A stretch of 64,000 nt of DNA from JAFGDI01 sp963667715 (lineage in GTDB: Bacteria > Planctomycetota > Phycisphaerae > Sedimentisphaerales > SM23-30), in assembly GCA_963667715.1 (NCBI GenBank), contig OY763926.1, positions 3,038,001 to 3,102,000 on the forward strand, written 5' to 3'. Below, piece after piece: positions 49,271 through 58,815 of the stretch. The translations under genes and the position numbers were made by a program. The number at the start of each line of letters is the position of its first letter. The first letter of the stretch is position 1. Below the pieces are notes generated by a model. It saw only the letters and a program-made list of their open reading frames with translations, had not been told where the DNA came from and did not search any database.

Positions 49271-50062
49271 TTATTTTCTTCTACGCAGCATAACTGAACC
49301 TAAACCGAGCAATGCCATTGTAGTAGGTTCCGGAACCAAAACGGGAGCATCAGTTCCAACATATATTTCATCAATATATGTGCCATTGCCACCGACGAAA
49401 TTGGCAAGACCAACTCTGTCAAAGCTCATACCATCATACAGGTCAAGTTCAATTCCGCCCGATGTCAGATCAGTACTTGCTACCGGGTTCAGGTATAGCG
49501 ATGCAATATCAGAATCAAGGTCGAAACGGACAACGTATAAATTCGTATTGGTATCAAAATCACCAATCTTTACAGAATTTAACCTGCCGCCACCAACACC
49601 ACTACGAGATGTAGCATAGAACTCGGCATTACCGGTATCCAGGCCATCATCTTTTCTTAATATTCCAATCTGGAACACACGGCCATCATCAGCATCTTTA
49701 CCAGACTGAAGCTCAACCGCAGAATACGGATCATCAGCAGAAGTTGTACACTGCATCAGGAAACTCAGATAAACAGTACCAGAATCGTAAGCCTGGTCCA
49801 GGTCTCTCTGGTAGCGAGTGCCGTCGCCTGGACTATAGGCAGAATTACCAGAAGCTGTTATCGCATTATAATCCAGTCCGGTATCAGCGACAATATAATT
49901 TCCACCATTTCGAGAATATGAATTTCTCCATGAACTGCTCCAGCCGGAACCGCCATTCTGGCCGGTAAGGTCGCCAGAATCATAATCAAAAGAATCCATT
50001 ACTCCTGCATTTACTGCTGCAGAAATACACAATACACATAAAGTTTGAATCAATTTCCTCAT
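49271..50062 (-). CDS. Secreted PEP-CTERM protein, paralogue of the adjacent PA14 protein
   Basis: 263 residues. Signal peptide about 1-20; one beta-sandwich domain (about 22-238) with SFDYDSGDLTGQNGGSGW, PGDGTRYQRDLD, FQIGILRKDDG and FDRVGLANFVGGNGTYIDEI; and a PEP-CTERM tail VPEPTTMALLGLGSVMLRRRK. The sandwich is closely similar to the N-terminal domain of the 677-aa protein encoded just upstream, so the two arose by duplication. An AGGAGGG ribosome binding site precedes the ATG by about nine bases. It is likely anchored or processed at the surface by an exosortase system not present in the window. The ligand is unknown. Confidence 0.88.
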   Translation of the reverse strand: MRKLIQTLCVLCISAAVNAGVMDSFDYDSGDLTGQNGGSGWSSSWRNSYSRNGGNYIVADTGLDYNAITASGNSAYSPGDGTRYQRDLDQAYDSGTVYLSFLMQCTTSADDPYSAVELQSGKDADDGRVFQIGILRKDDGLDTGNAEFYATSRSGVGGGRLNSVKIGDFDTNTNLYVVRFDLDSDIASLYLNPVASTDLTSGGIELDLYDGMSFDRVGLANFVGGNGTYIDEIYVGTDAPVLVPEPTTMALLGLGSVMLRRRK

Positions 50063-50130
50063 TTTGTCAGCCCTCCTATACGATTTTATAACTACGTGAA
50101 CCTTTCACGCTTTATCTCAGATTTTAACAA

Positions 50131-50168
50131 GTATTCCGCCGAAGCGATTATCATCTCCGGCGGAATAC
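50131..50168 (-). terminator. Hairpin after the 677-aa PA14 gene
   Basis: GTATTCCGCCG and CGGCGGAATAC form a perfect 11-base G+C-rich stem with a 16-base loop, 24 bases after the gene's stop. The sequence that follows, TTGTTAAAAT, is only moderately T-rich. Confidence 0.65.
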
Positions 50169-50192
50169 CAAGGAACCATATATCTAATTAGA

Positions 50193-52226
50193 TCAAGGTA
50201 AGCAGCTGCGTAAAGCTGTACCTGGAATTACTTCAATTGTAGCACCACCGTCAGTACTCCAACCTACCGATACATGAGTATCTACATGCAATTCTTTGTG
50301 GAGAATTTCAATATAGTAATACTCACCGGCTGTAAGAGCTATAGGTGCAGATGCTTGTTCAGGGTATTTATCCCACTGATCGACATCAGAATACTCTGAT
50401 ACTTCTGCAATATGATTTGCCAGAGCAGGGTCGGTATCAACAGCAGTTGTATCACTACTGAGAAACAGTCTGGACTTATCATCAGAAGCGATATAGAAGG
50501 TATAGCTGCCAGAAACCGGTGGAACGATATATCCGCGAATTCTCTGGCCGGTATTATTATCTATATCCATACCGCGCAATTCACCGGTAACCTGATATGA
50601 GAAGTCTGGTGCCTGACTAAACTTAGGAGCTGCGATAAGCTGTTCTACATCAGTTCCTGCAATATCGATCCAAACATCGGCAATTAAAGCTTCATTTGTA
50701 TCAACAGGCTCCCAGAAATTAGCAGAATAAGTGGCAGTTTCTGAGAGTTCTGTAGAATCGAACCATTCAATAGCGAACTGGGCAAAGTCGTTAATATCAA
50801 CAATACAGTCGCCATTACGGTCATAGTAATTTGCCTGCCAGTTGCCAGCTGCTTTAGCGGCACGACAACCATCTTCATATACACGCATTTCGATCATATC
50901 AGAAACAGAACCGGTATCATCTGTGGCAGTAAGTTTGAGAACATATGTGCCAATTGCTGAAACAGTAATGGTTGTATCCACTGCTTCTGGATCATCGAAC
51001 TCTACATTTGCAGTTGCAATACAATCGGCTGATATTTCAAATGCCTGCCAAAGGATAGTCATTTGAGTTGTGCCGTCGTCAACAACACTGGCATTCAAGC
51101 TTAACGGAGCCCCAGCAAGATCAATTGTTGTCAGGATATTATCGCCAGCATTTACAACAGGAGCAACATCCAGCTGCTTGGTGGTAAATGCCCAGACTGG
51201 GCCACTTACTACCCCAGTTGTACTATCATTATAATTAACGTTTGCTTTAACCTGCCATTTATATGTTGTATTATATGACAGGCTATTTACAGGCGATGAT
51301 ACTGTCTGGCTGCCTGGAATATTATTTTCATAATAATCCAATGATGCGACAGTAGTATTAACAACATCAGCTTCATTAGGATCGACGCAAATTATATAAC
51401 TGCTAACGGACGCTACATTAGGGTCAGTAGGAGCAGCCCATTCAAATACCATCCCTGCCGGATCAATATCCTGAGCATCAATTGCAGGGCTAAGATTATC
51501 GATACCGGTATAATTAACCACGATCTCGTCAATAGTAGTACCATTTGCACCAACGAAATTAGCTAAGCCAATACGATCAAAAGTGAAGTTTTCGTATAAT
51601 GGCAGCTCAATATCGCTTTTCGAAAGATCTGTATTTGCTGTAGGGTCAAAGAATATTGACGCTACATCTGTGTCAAGATCAAAGCTAACAAGGAACCGAT
51701 GAGTATCAGTATCAAAATCAGCAATCTTAATAGAATCTAAGCGGCCGCCACCAGGACCAGTACGAACTGTTGCATAAAACTCGGCATTACCAGTATCAAA
51801 GCCATCGTCTTTTCTTAGAATACCGATCTGGAAGATACGACCATTATCAGCATCTTGACCAAACTGCAACTCCAAAGCAGAATATGGATCGTCTTCTGAC
51901 GATGAACACTGCATTAGGAAACTTACCTGGACAACACCTTCATCATATACAACGTCCAGATCTCTCTGATAGCGGGTACCATCACCAGGACTGTAAGCGG
52001 CATTACCGCTGCTGGTAATAGAACCAAAAGTAAGACCTTGATCGCTAACGACATAGTTACCACCATTGCGTGAATAAGCATTACGCCACGCACTACTCCA
52101 GCCACTGCCGCCGTTTTGCCCGATAAGACTGCCAGCTTCATAGTCAAAAGACTCTGAAACATCCGCCTGCAGGCAAGCACTGAGCATACACAAACTTAAA
52201 GAACAAAGTAATCCTCTGAATTTCAA
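50193..52226 (-). CDS. Secreted multidomain protein with LamG-like, Fn3-like, PKD-like, dockerin-like and PA14 domains
   Basis: 677 residues from a TTG that has GGAGG seven bases upstream. The export signal contains LSAC (about 15-18), which fits a lipobox, but cleavage after LQA is also possible. Domains: sandwich domain shared with the PEP-CTERM neighbour (about 23-240); fibronectin III-like (about 250-350); PKD-like (about 355-455); dockerin-like (about 465-500, YYDRNGDCIVDINDFAQFAIEWF); PA14-like (about 510-675, GYIVPPVSGSYTFYIASDDKSRLFL). PA14 modules bind glycans in many proteins. It is the first secreted gene after FecR2, 150 bases downstream, and so the most likely sigma2 target. Confidence 0.85.
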   Translation of the reverse strand: MKFRGLLCSLSLCMLSACLQADVSESFDYEAGSLIGQNGGSGWSSAWRNAYSRNGGNYVVSDQGLTFGSITSSGNAAYSPGDGTRYQRDLDVVYDEGVVQVSFLMQCSSSEDDPYSALELQFGQDADNGRIFQIGILRKDDGFDTGNAEFYATVRTGPGGGRLDSIKIADFDTDTHRFLVSFDLDTDVASIFFDPTANTDLSKSDIELPLYENFTFDRIGLANFVGANGTTIDEIVVNYTGIDNLSPAIDAQDIDPAGMVFEWAAPTDPNVASVSSYIICVDPNEADVVNTTVASLDYYENNIPGSQTVSSPVNSLSYNTTYKWQVKANVNYNDSTTGVVSGPVWAFTTKQLDVAPVVNAGDNILTTIDLAGAPLSLNASVVDDGTTQMTILWQAFEISADCIATANVEFDDPEAVDTTITVSAIGTYVLKLTATDDTGSVSDMIEMRVYEDGCRAAKAAGNWQANYYDRNGDCIVDINDFAQFAIEWFDSTELSETATYSANFWEPVDTNEALIADVWIDIAGTDVEQLIAAPKFSQAPDFSYQVTGELRGMDIDNNTGQRIRGYIVPPVSGSYTFYIASDDKSRLFLSSDTTAVDTDPALANHIAEVSEYSDVDQWDKYPEQASAPIALTAGEYYYIEILHKELHVDTHVSVGWSTDGGATIEVIPGTALRSCLP

Positions 52227-52377
52227 AACAGCACCTCCAATAAAAAAAAATTAACATTTATATCGTATAATAACCATTATCTATCAAAAACATCTCTTCC
52301 GCAGACAATACGCGCGTACATTCTCCGCATAGAAAAGCTTATTTTATCTTTCCATTCTAAGTTAAAATTGAATTCCT

Positions 52378-54030
52378 TTACTTATCAGCAAACAGCCGCA
52401 TATGGCTCCAGGTATCCGTAACCATAAGGTTATCCGCCAATATACTCTCCGAGTATAAGCTAAGAGCAATATGTTTCAGATAATAACGATCACTGCTCCG
52501 GGTAACCAGCTCAGAAGTTTTTAATTCAAATGAATGCTGATATTCCATTTGCCCTTCATCCGGGAAAACTTTATTCGTTATATCAGCATAGCCGATAGAT
52601 ACTTTACAATTACCAGCACTTGACGGCTCAAATTTCATCACACATAAATATTGAATGTCAGGCTTCATTTCACTACCAGCATATCCAGCCTTAGGGTCAA
52701 TGGTATTTTTACCATTTTTCAGATATTGGACTCGTACCCCCTGGGCAAGATCAAAATTACCTTCGAGATAACCAATGCTGACATTATTTTCGTTTATCTC
52801 ACTCAAAGTAAGAATAACATTCTTTCTATCCTGATCTTCCTCCTGATCCTGCCACTTCACTATCGTACTCACATACAATGGTTTGCTTAAAGTGGCCAGG
52901 TTGATACTTTTAGAGATAGAATGGCCGGCACCACCAACACGTGAGCCTCTTTTGGCTCCACGTAATCCATTATTTCCAGCGATAAAGGCACGAACAACTT
53001 CCGGCCCAATCATATGGCCTTCAGTAGTTGTCCAATCCTTATTATCCAATAATGCCCCCAGAGGCAGAGATTCATAGCTTTCAAAGAATATCGGCTCGTT
53101 TGTATCCCGTTTGAAAGTGTCATACTTCATAGCAATGGCATTAACTTCATTACTAAGGTTGTCTACTTCAACCGCCTGACCGGCATAATAATGTTTACTT
53201 TTGTAGCTGCCTTTTGATCTAGGGCCAGTATTAAGAACCACTTCACCTTTGAATACGTGCAACTGGCTATCGCCCTGCTTATTCACATCAACACCGAATT
53301 CTGTTCCTATGTCAACCAGAATAGAGCTGGGAGTATTAACAGTAAAGCCGCGGCAGCCTTTATTAACACAGGCATATAGCCGGCCCTGATCCAAACAAAT
53401 TATCTTTTCTGAATCGACTTTAAACTCAGCGGGGCCTTCAATCACTACAGTAGCGCCATAATCATATAACAGTTTCACCAGCCCGCTTTCGAGCGAATAG
53501 ACTCTGCTATAGGTATTAACTCTTTCGCCATCTATAAGGCCAAGATCATTATTTGCCCACACTGCATTTGCTACATCCATAACAGTAGCGGTCGGTTTCG
53601 ATAATTTAGCAGGGAAGATATTGGTATATGCAATAAATATTACCATAAGAACAGCGGCAACAGACACTACCATACTATAAGCACGGTAGAGCTTATTGAA
53701 ACGCTGACGTTTTTTCTTGTATTTACCTGGAGTATCAACACTTTTGGCAGCTGGTTTTTCTATAATGATCTCAGGTGCACAACTTTCCTGTTCTGCCAGC
53801 TCAAATAATGATGAATTGACATCTCTGGCATACTCCTGGTCCTGTTTCGACCCAATAACAACGTTCAGGTCGCAATACATAGCCAAAAAGGTACGATAAT
53901 ACAGTCTAGCCCTACGGTCTGACCTGAGTATAGCCTGTAGACGCTCGAGATCCTCTTTTGAAGCATCGCCATCGAGTGTATGAAGGACAAGCTCTCTGAG
54001 CTCATAAAATTCTTTATGATTATTGCTCAT
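52378..54030 (-). CDS. FecR-type anti-sigma factor with LamG-like extracytoplasmic domain
   Basis: 550 residues. Helical anti-sigma-like N-terminus (about 1-85), basic stretch (KYKKKRQR), one membrane segment (about 117-137) and a FecR core (about 175-300: VVIEGPAEFKVDSEK, GFTVNTPSSILVDIGTEFGV). The C-terminal domain (about 330-545) begins FESYESLPLGALLDNKDW and ends SESILADNLMVTDTW, the same framing as the sandwich domain in the two secreted proteins encoded downstream. The ATG overlaps the sigma2 stop as ATGA, and GGGGGAG is the ribosome binding site. The probable role is to restrain sigma2 until a surface ligand is sensed. Confidence 0.85.
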   Translation of the reverse strand: MSNNHKEFYELRELVLHTLDGDASKEDLERLQAILRSDRRARLYYRTFLAMYCDLNVVIGSKQDQEYARDVNSSLFELAEQESCAPEIIIEKPAAKSVDTPGKYKKKRQRFNKLYRAYSMVVSVAAVLMVIFIAYTNIFPAKLSKPTATVMDVANAVWANNDLGLIDGERVNTYSRVYSLESGLVKLLYDYGATVVIEGPAEFKVDSEKIICLDQGRLYACVNKGCRGFTVNTPSSILVDIGTEFGVDVNKQGDSQLHVFKGEVVLNTGPRSKGSYKSKHYYAGQAVEVDNLSNEVNAIAMKYDTFKRDTNEPIFFESYESLPLGALLDNKDWTTTEGHMIGPEVVRAFIAGNNGLRGAKRGSRVGGAGHSISKSINLATLSKPLYVSTIVKWQDQEEDQDRKNVILTLSEINENNVSIGYLEGNFDLAQGVRVQYLKNGKNTIDPKAGYAGSEMKPDIQYLCVMKFEPSSAGNCKVSIGYADITNKVFPDEGQMEYQHSFELKTSELVTRSSDRYYLKHIALSLYSESILADNLMVTDTWSHMRLFADK

Positions 54031-54551
54031 ATCTCCCCCAATCCAACAGACCTGCGAATACAGCCCATCAATAAAGAGAGTATTCTAGACTGATTACGAT
54101 AAATCGTATTCATCGCTACGCCATTTTCTTTAGAGAGTTCTTTGGCTGTCTTATTAAGCTCAAAGCGAGACCTTATCAGGCTCTGATCCTTGAGCTCCAG
54201 TTTTTTTAGACATTTACGAAGTGCATCTATTCTGTGTTGATCCTCCGGCAGCGGGGCCTTGGAATCCTCCACCAGCAGTTCAATAATTTCAGGATCAAGC
54301 TTAACCTTGGAATTGTACTTGGCCCTATAACTCAATATTTGATATCTTGCTATGGTAACAGCCCAGGCGACAAAGTTCGTACCGATCTCAAACTGGTCAA
54401 ACTTCTCCCACATTATGCGCGAAGTTTCCTGCATAATATCTTCGGCTTCGTTCACATTCGGAACCAGTGTCAGGATAGTATGCTTGATACGGTTATAGTT
54501 TAAGCTGTAAAGCTCAACAAAGCTGCCTCGATTGTCAAAGTGTTTTTCCAT
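54027..54551 (-). CDS. ECF-type RNA polymerase sigma factor (sigma2), Rhodopirellula/Verrucomicrobium-like family
   Basis: 174 residues. Region 2 is at about 28-75 (NEAEDIMQETSRIMWEKFDQFEIG, FVAWAVTIARYQIL) and region 4 at about 115-160 (LKDQSLIRSRFELNKTAKELS, AMNTIYRNQSRI). It is clearly related to sigma1, 14 kb away, which argues for duplication of a sigma/FecR cassette. Translation is coupled to FecR2. The ribosome binding site is weak (GAGAAT, far from the ATG). Confidence 0.88.
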   Translation of the reverse strand: MEKHFDNRGSFVELYSLNYNRIKHTILTLVPNVNEAEDIMQETSRIMWEKFDQFEIGTNFVAWAVTIARYQILSYRAKYNSKVKLDPEIIELLVEDSKAPLPEDQHRIDALRKCLKKLELKDQSLIRSRFELNKTAKELSKENGVAMNTIYRNQSRILSLLMGCIRRSVGLGEI

Positions 54552-54693
54552 ATATAAATCTGCATTCTCTATACATAATACGGGAAAAACACATTTTCAC
54601 ACATTTTTCTTTATTTTTTTTGACAAAAATGCCCGCCAGCACACTCAGACACTCATAACTAATTACGAGAAAAGAACTTCGCGACAACAGAGA

Positions 54694-56304
54694 CTAAAAA
54701 CTGGTGATACGCCCTTCATCACCAATATATATACTGCTTTGGCCTAATACGGTACCAGTTGCCAAAGCAAGTCTGATCTGGGCTATTTCATAGTCTACAA
54801 AAGCGTTGATCTGAGATATCTGCGAATCAGCCAGATGCGATGCGGCATATGAGACATCTGTTGACACCCTCTGGCCAAGCTGGAATTGTGATTGTTCAAC
54901 TTTATAGTTTCGCACAGCGGCATCAACACCCTGCCGAGCGGCCAGTATCCGTCGCCAACTGCTGTCAATATCTGCAACGGCATTTCTGACATCGTAAGCT
55001 ACTATCTGCTTAAGTTCATCAAGGTCAATATCATGCTGCTGCTGTTTCAGCTTCATCCTGCTTACCTTCGCCCGTGCAGATTTATTTCCCAATGGCACAC
55101 TAAAAGCCAGACCGGTGTACAGACTTGACGACGATGACGATGAGCTCAGGTCGCTATAGCTCTCCGAATAGTTCCCGCCAACTCCATACATTTTGTATGA
55201 AGTAGAAAGCATAATGTCTGGCAAGCTCTCATTTTGTGCCATACTAAGGTTTATCTTGTCGATATCGATCTGATTGAGCATTTTCAGGATATCCATCCGG
55301 TTCTCCTGAGCATATTTGACCATCTCGTCATAATCAAACTCAAATTTGACTGGCTCTGGCATTGTCATTGGAACAATGTCTATAGAATCACTTATAGGAG
55401 ACTGATGCGGCTCCACCATCCGCTGTAGATTACGATAGCGAATAGCAACCAGACTTTCTGCATTGATAACGGATTCCAGCCTGCCCGACACGGCGGATTC
55501 AGCACGCACAATTTCCATAGCTGCGGCAGCTCCGGCAGAAACTTTCTTCTTTACCTCGTTTAGCTGCTTTAGAGCCAGATCATATTGCTCACGGCGTATC
55601 TCTAATGATCTTACAGCTGAATATAGCTGCCAGTAGAAGACATCAACCTGTGCTACCAGGTTAATTATACTCTGCTTAACCCCGGCGTCTGCGATAATAT
55701 TATTTATTCTGGCTACTTTTATTGATCCGGTATTGTACTTCTGCCAACCACCTCTAAGCAGCGACTGGTAAAATGATACACTAGTTGACGATGTTGAACC
55801 TGCATTTAATGAACCGTACTTTGTTCTACTATAGGGAAATTCAACAGAGAGCTCGCCCCCGGTAGCAAGTGGCTTATTTATTCCAAGCTTGTAAGATGTA
55901 TCTTCATAATCAGTATAATTATTATTAGTTAAACCGGCACTGCCATAAAAAACCGCTTCAAACTTTGCCCGTTCCTGATCGGAGTAGGTTCTGGCTATTT
56001 CAGAGGCAAGCAGATCAACCTTGAGCCCCAGATTATTTTCTAGTGCTTTTTTCCGTACTTCGTCCAGACTTAGCTCTATATTACCAAGATCCTTGCCAGA
56101 GGCCGCTGTACCCTGCTGTTTTGCCAGCTTTTCCGCCTGCTCCAGTGATACTGACTCTGTAGTCGAGAATGATTCCAGATATACCGGATCTATTCGAGAT
56201 ACTTTGTCAGTACCAACTGTTGTACCAGTAATATGTTCACTATCGGACAGCTCACAGCCGCCGACAATAAGCAATAACAATAATAATTCACACCTGCTAT
56301 TCAT
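54694..56304 (-). CDS. TolC-family outer-membrane efflux lipoprotein
   Basis: 536 residues. The N-terminus MNSRCELLLLLLIVGGC gives a lipobox (V14-G15-G16-C17), so it is probably lipid-anchored. Two outer-membrane-factor repeats follow (about 75-290 and 310-525) with long alpha-helical coiled segments (LNEVKKKVSAGAAAAMEIVRAE; FQLGQRVSTDVSYAASHLADSQI). It would form the outer-membrane exit duct for the MacAB-like pump encoded upstream. Its start overlaps the end of the permease gene by eight bases and uses a GGAGG nine bases upstream, so it is the last gene of a four-gene operon. Confidence 0.9.
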   Translation of the reverse strand: MNSRCELLLLLLIVGGCELSDSEHITGTTVGTDKVSRIDPVYLESFSTTESVSLEQAEKLAKQQGTAASGKDLGNIELSLDEVRKKALENNLGLKVDLLASEIARTYSDQERAKFEAVFYGSAGLTNNNYTDYEDTSYKLGINKPLATGGELSVEFPYSRTKYGSLNAGSTSSTSVSFYQSLLRGGWQKYNTGSIKVARINNIIADAGVKQSIINLVAQVDVFYWQLYSAVRSLEIRREQYDLALKQLNEVKKKVSAGAAAAMEIVRAESAVSGRLESVINAESLVAIRYRNLQRMVEPHQSPISDSIDIVPMTMPEPVKFEFDYDEMVKYAQENRMDILKMLNQIDIDKINLSMAQNESLPDIMLSTSYKMYGVGGNYSESYSDLSSSSSSSSLYTGLAFSVPLGNKSARAKVSRMKLKQQQHDIDLDELKQIVAYDVRNAVADIDSSWRRILAARQGVDAAVRNYKVEQSQFQLGQRVSTDVSYAASHLADSQISQINAFVDYEIAQIRLALATGTVLGQSSIYIGDEGRITSF

Positions 56305-58759
56305 AGCGTAAAGCCTCCATTGGATCGATCGTAGAGGCTCTCCGTGCCGGTATGTAAGCAGAGAAGAGCAAAACTATATACAACAAGCACATCGACAACA
56401 TAATTGACGCTGGGTCAAAAGGTTCAATGCCCCATAAGTAACTGCTTATTATCTGGCGACCAGCGTATATAGCCGGCAGCGCAAGAGCAAAACCTATGAC
56501 CGCCATGATAGTTACCTTTTGCAAATAACTTAACATGAGTCCTTTACAGGTTGCCCCTAATGCCATACGTATTCCTATCTCTCTACGACGGCGGTTAACC
56601 TGAAATGACAAGATTCCATACAGACCTATACAGCTCAGTAATAAGGCCATCCCAGCAAAGCCCCCGGTAAAACAGGCGAACAATCTCTCACGTCTGGTCT
56701 GATCAGATAATACATCAGCCTGACTGCTGATATTTGACACATAAACACGATTATCAATATCTGCAACGGCAAGTCGGACCGAAGGTATAATCTTTTCAGG
56801 TGCAATTGTTGTTTTTAGCTGGAAATATAAACCGCTAACGTCTCTGGCTTTTTGATTTACATTAAATATAGCACAGCCGCTAACCTCCTGCTTAATATTT
56901 GAAGGCTTAAAATCTCTACAGACACCAATAACCGTATATCGGGGATCAGCTGCAAATGGTAAGCCTACCGGATTTGCCTCACCATATAGCTCTTTGGCCA
57001 GCGTCTCATTCAATATAATAGTATTGGCACTAGCAAGCGAATCAGATTCTTCAAAATCTCTGCCCCAAACCAGAGGTATCTGCATATTATGCAAAAACTG
57101 TTTACCAGCCAGCATAAAGTTGTATGAGAAACGCTCAAGCACTTCATTATTAGGTAGAGTTAAGTCTCTAACACTCATACTATAACAGGACCAACCAAGC
57201 ATTTTGGTTTGAGAACAAGAAACAGCCTTTACCCCAGGTATGCCGGCAAAGGCTTCCTGTGCCCTGTCATGAAAATCAATTATTTCCGGGCCATCATAAC
57301 CCACAGATCGAGGATTCAGTTCAAAGGTCAAAATATTTTCGACATTAAAACCAACATCGATATTATCCAGATTATTCAAAGTTTTGACAAGCATTACCGC
57401 ACCGGTTAACAGGAAAAGAGCTAGACCGATCTGTACGACCACAAGTGCGCCTCCCAACTTCATATGAACTATCCCATCAGAGAACTTGTTTTTTAATCCA
57501 GTAAATACTTCTACTTTTGTAGCTCTCAATGCAGGTAACAGGCCAAAGATAAGCATAGTTAGCAATGTAGCCAATAAAGTAAATGAGATAACCCGCCAGT
57601 CATTCGGCTGATATAATGAGATATCCGGGTTCCATAGCATTCTAGCCAATACGGTCTTGCACAAAGAAGATAGTACAAGGCCAATGACTGCTCCGAGGAA
57701 TGATAGAATAGCAATCTCAATAAATAGCTGGTAGATAAGATTTATGCGTCGAGCACCAAAAGCCTGCCTGACCGCAAACTCATGCTGACGGGTTATCCCG
57801 CGAACCAGCAGTAAGCCAGCAAGGTTAACACAAGCCAGTAACAGAACAACAGCAACCAAACCAGCCATTATAGGTAGCGGCTTGGAAAGATAATAATTAT
57901 ATCTGGGGTTACCGGCCGGACATTTATCGGCAAAAACCTCAACATCGACCTTATTACCGTCTCTGCTCCTAGGCTGAACCAATCTATCGATAAGCAATGC
58001 TACTTCTGCCCTAACCGCCGAAATCTGCTTGTCGTTTTTGGCTCGAGCAACAACTTCATAGCCGTATCTGAAATCTTTGCTAAAGAGCTTTTGCAGTGAT
58101 GCTGGTATAACATAATCAATTCTTGTACCCTGGTATACTCCGATAAAGGCTTCTGGCAATACTCCAATAACCTTCATACAGGTATCTTCGAGTATAACAT
58201 CTTTACCAGCTACTTTAGGGTCACTATTAAATGTATCTCTCCAGCACTTATAGGAAATAACAGCCACCGGTTCCGACTGCTCTAGATTATCACTATCACT
58301 GAGTAGTCTCCCCAAATACGGCTTTAAGCCCATAAAATCGAAGAAATTACCATCAACCATCATTCCTTCTGCACGACCAAGCTTACCTTGTACGTTTATA
58401 TGTAAGCCGTAGAGTCGACCGTGAGCCGTCAGTTGCGGGACACTAGTTACATTATCACGCAAATAGCAGTAATCTTCATAACGAAAGGCATCAGAGCAAA
58501 AATCCTTATCAGCATTAGTTCTTACAAAGCTGTCTTTATGCCATAGACACCATACGCTTGGCGTCTCCCAGCGAAACATTATCAGCTCTTCTGGAGCTGT
58601 CACAGGCAAAGTTTTTAACTTTACAGAGTTTATCAGGCTGAAAACTGCGGTATTTGCTCCTATTCCAATAGCCAGCGAAAAGATAGCAATTATGGAAAAG
58701 ACAGGTGTTTTCAATAACTGCCTGATACCGTACTTTATATTATTAGTTAACATACTCAT
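56297..58759 (-). CDS. MacB/FtsX-type ABC transporter permease, ADOP subtype
   Basis: 820 residues with two FtsX-like permease halves. The N-terminus MLTNNIKYGIRQLLKTPVFSIIAIFSLAIGIGANTAVFSLIN-type segment, a large periplasmic MacB-core domain (about 50-280), three helices (about 285-430), a second periplasmic domain (about 475-690) and a last set of helices ending ARRASTIDPMEALRYE define the acidobacterial-type duplicated permease (ADOP). It pairs with the ATPase encoded 56 bases upstream. Such pumps use ATP hydrolysis to drive periplasmic substrates through a TolC duct rather than pumping across the inner membrane. Substrate unknown. Confidence 0.9.
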   Translation of the reverse strand: MSMLTNNIKYGIRQLLKTPVFSIIAIFSLAIGIGANTAVFSLINSVKLKTLPVTAPEELIMFRWETPSVWCLWHKDSFVRTNADKDFCSDAFRYEDYCYLRDNVTSVPQLTAHGRLYGLHINVQGKLGRAEGMMVDGNFFDFMGLKPYLGRLLSDSDNLEQSEPVAVISYKCWRDTFNSDPKVAGKDVILEDTCMKVIGVLPEAFIGVYQGTRIDYVIPASLQKLFSKDFRYGYEVVARAKNDKQISAVRAEVALLIDRLVQPRSRDGNKVDVEVFADKCPAGNPRYNYYLSKPLPIMAGLVAVVLLLACVNLAGLLLVRGITRQHEFAVRQAFGARRINLIYQLFIEIAILSFLGAVIGLVLSSLCKTVLARMLWNPDISLYQPNDWRVISFTLLATLLTMLIFGLLPALRATKVEVFTGLKNKFSDGIVHMKLGGALVVVQIGLALFLLTGAVMLVKTLNNLDNIDVGFNVENILTFELNPRSVGYDGPEIIDFHDRAQEAFAGIPGVKAVSCSQTKMLGWSCYSMSVRDLTLPNNEVLERFSYNFMLAGKQFLHNMQIPLVWGRDFEESDSLASANTIILNETLAKELYGEANPVGLPFAADPRYTVIGVCRDFKPSNIKQEVSGCAIFNVNQKARDVSGLYFQLKTTIAPEKIIPSVRLAVADIDNRVYVSNISSQADVLSDQTRRERLFACFTGGFAGMALLLSCIGLYGILSFQVNRRRREIGIRMALGATCKGLMLSYLQKVTIMAVIGFALALPAIYAGRQIISSYLWGIEPFDPASIMLSMCLLYIVLLFSAYIPARRASTIDPMEALRYE

Positions 58760-58815
58760 ATGTAATCCACCCAGGTTTTATTATTATGTTTTTTTCAGGT
58801 ACTTAAGGCCACACC

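Noticed and set aside
38295..52323. A shared GAATGTRCGC word in the gaps after FecR1 (38295-38304) and FecR2 (52314-52323)
   Set aside because: The distances to the next starts differ (about 140 and 90 bases) and a match of this length between two gaps is near chance expectation, so it is not claimed as a sigma promoter.
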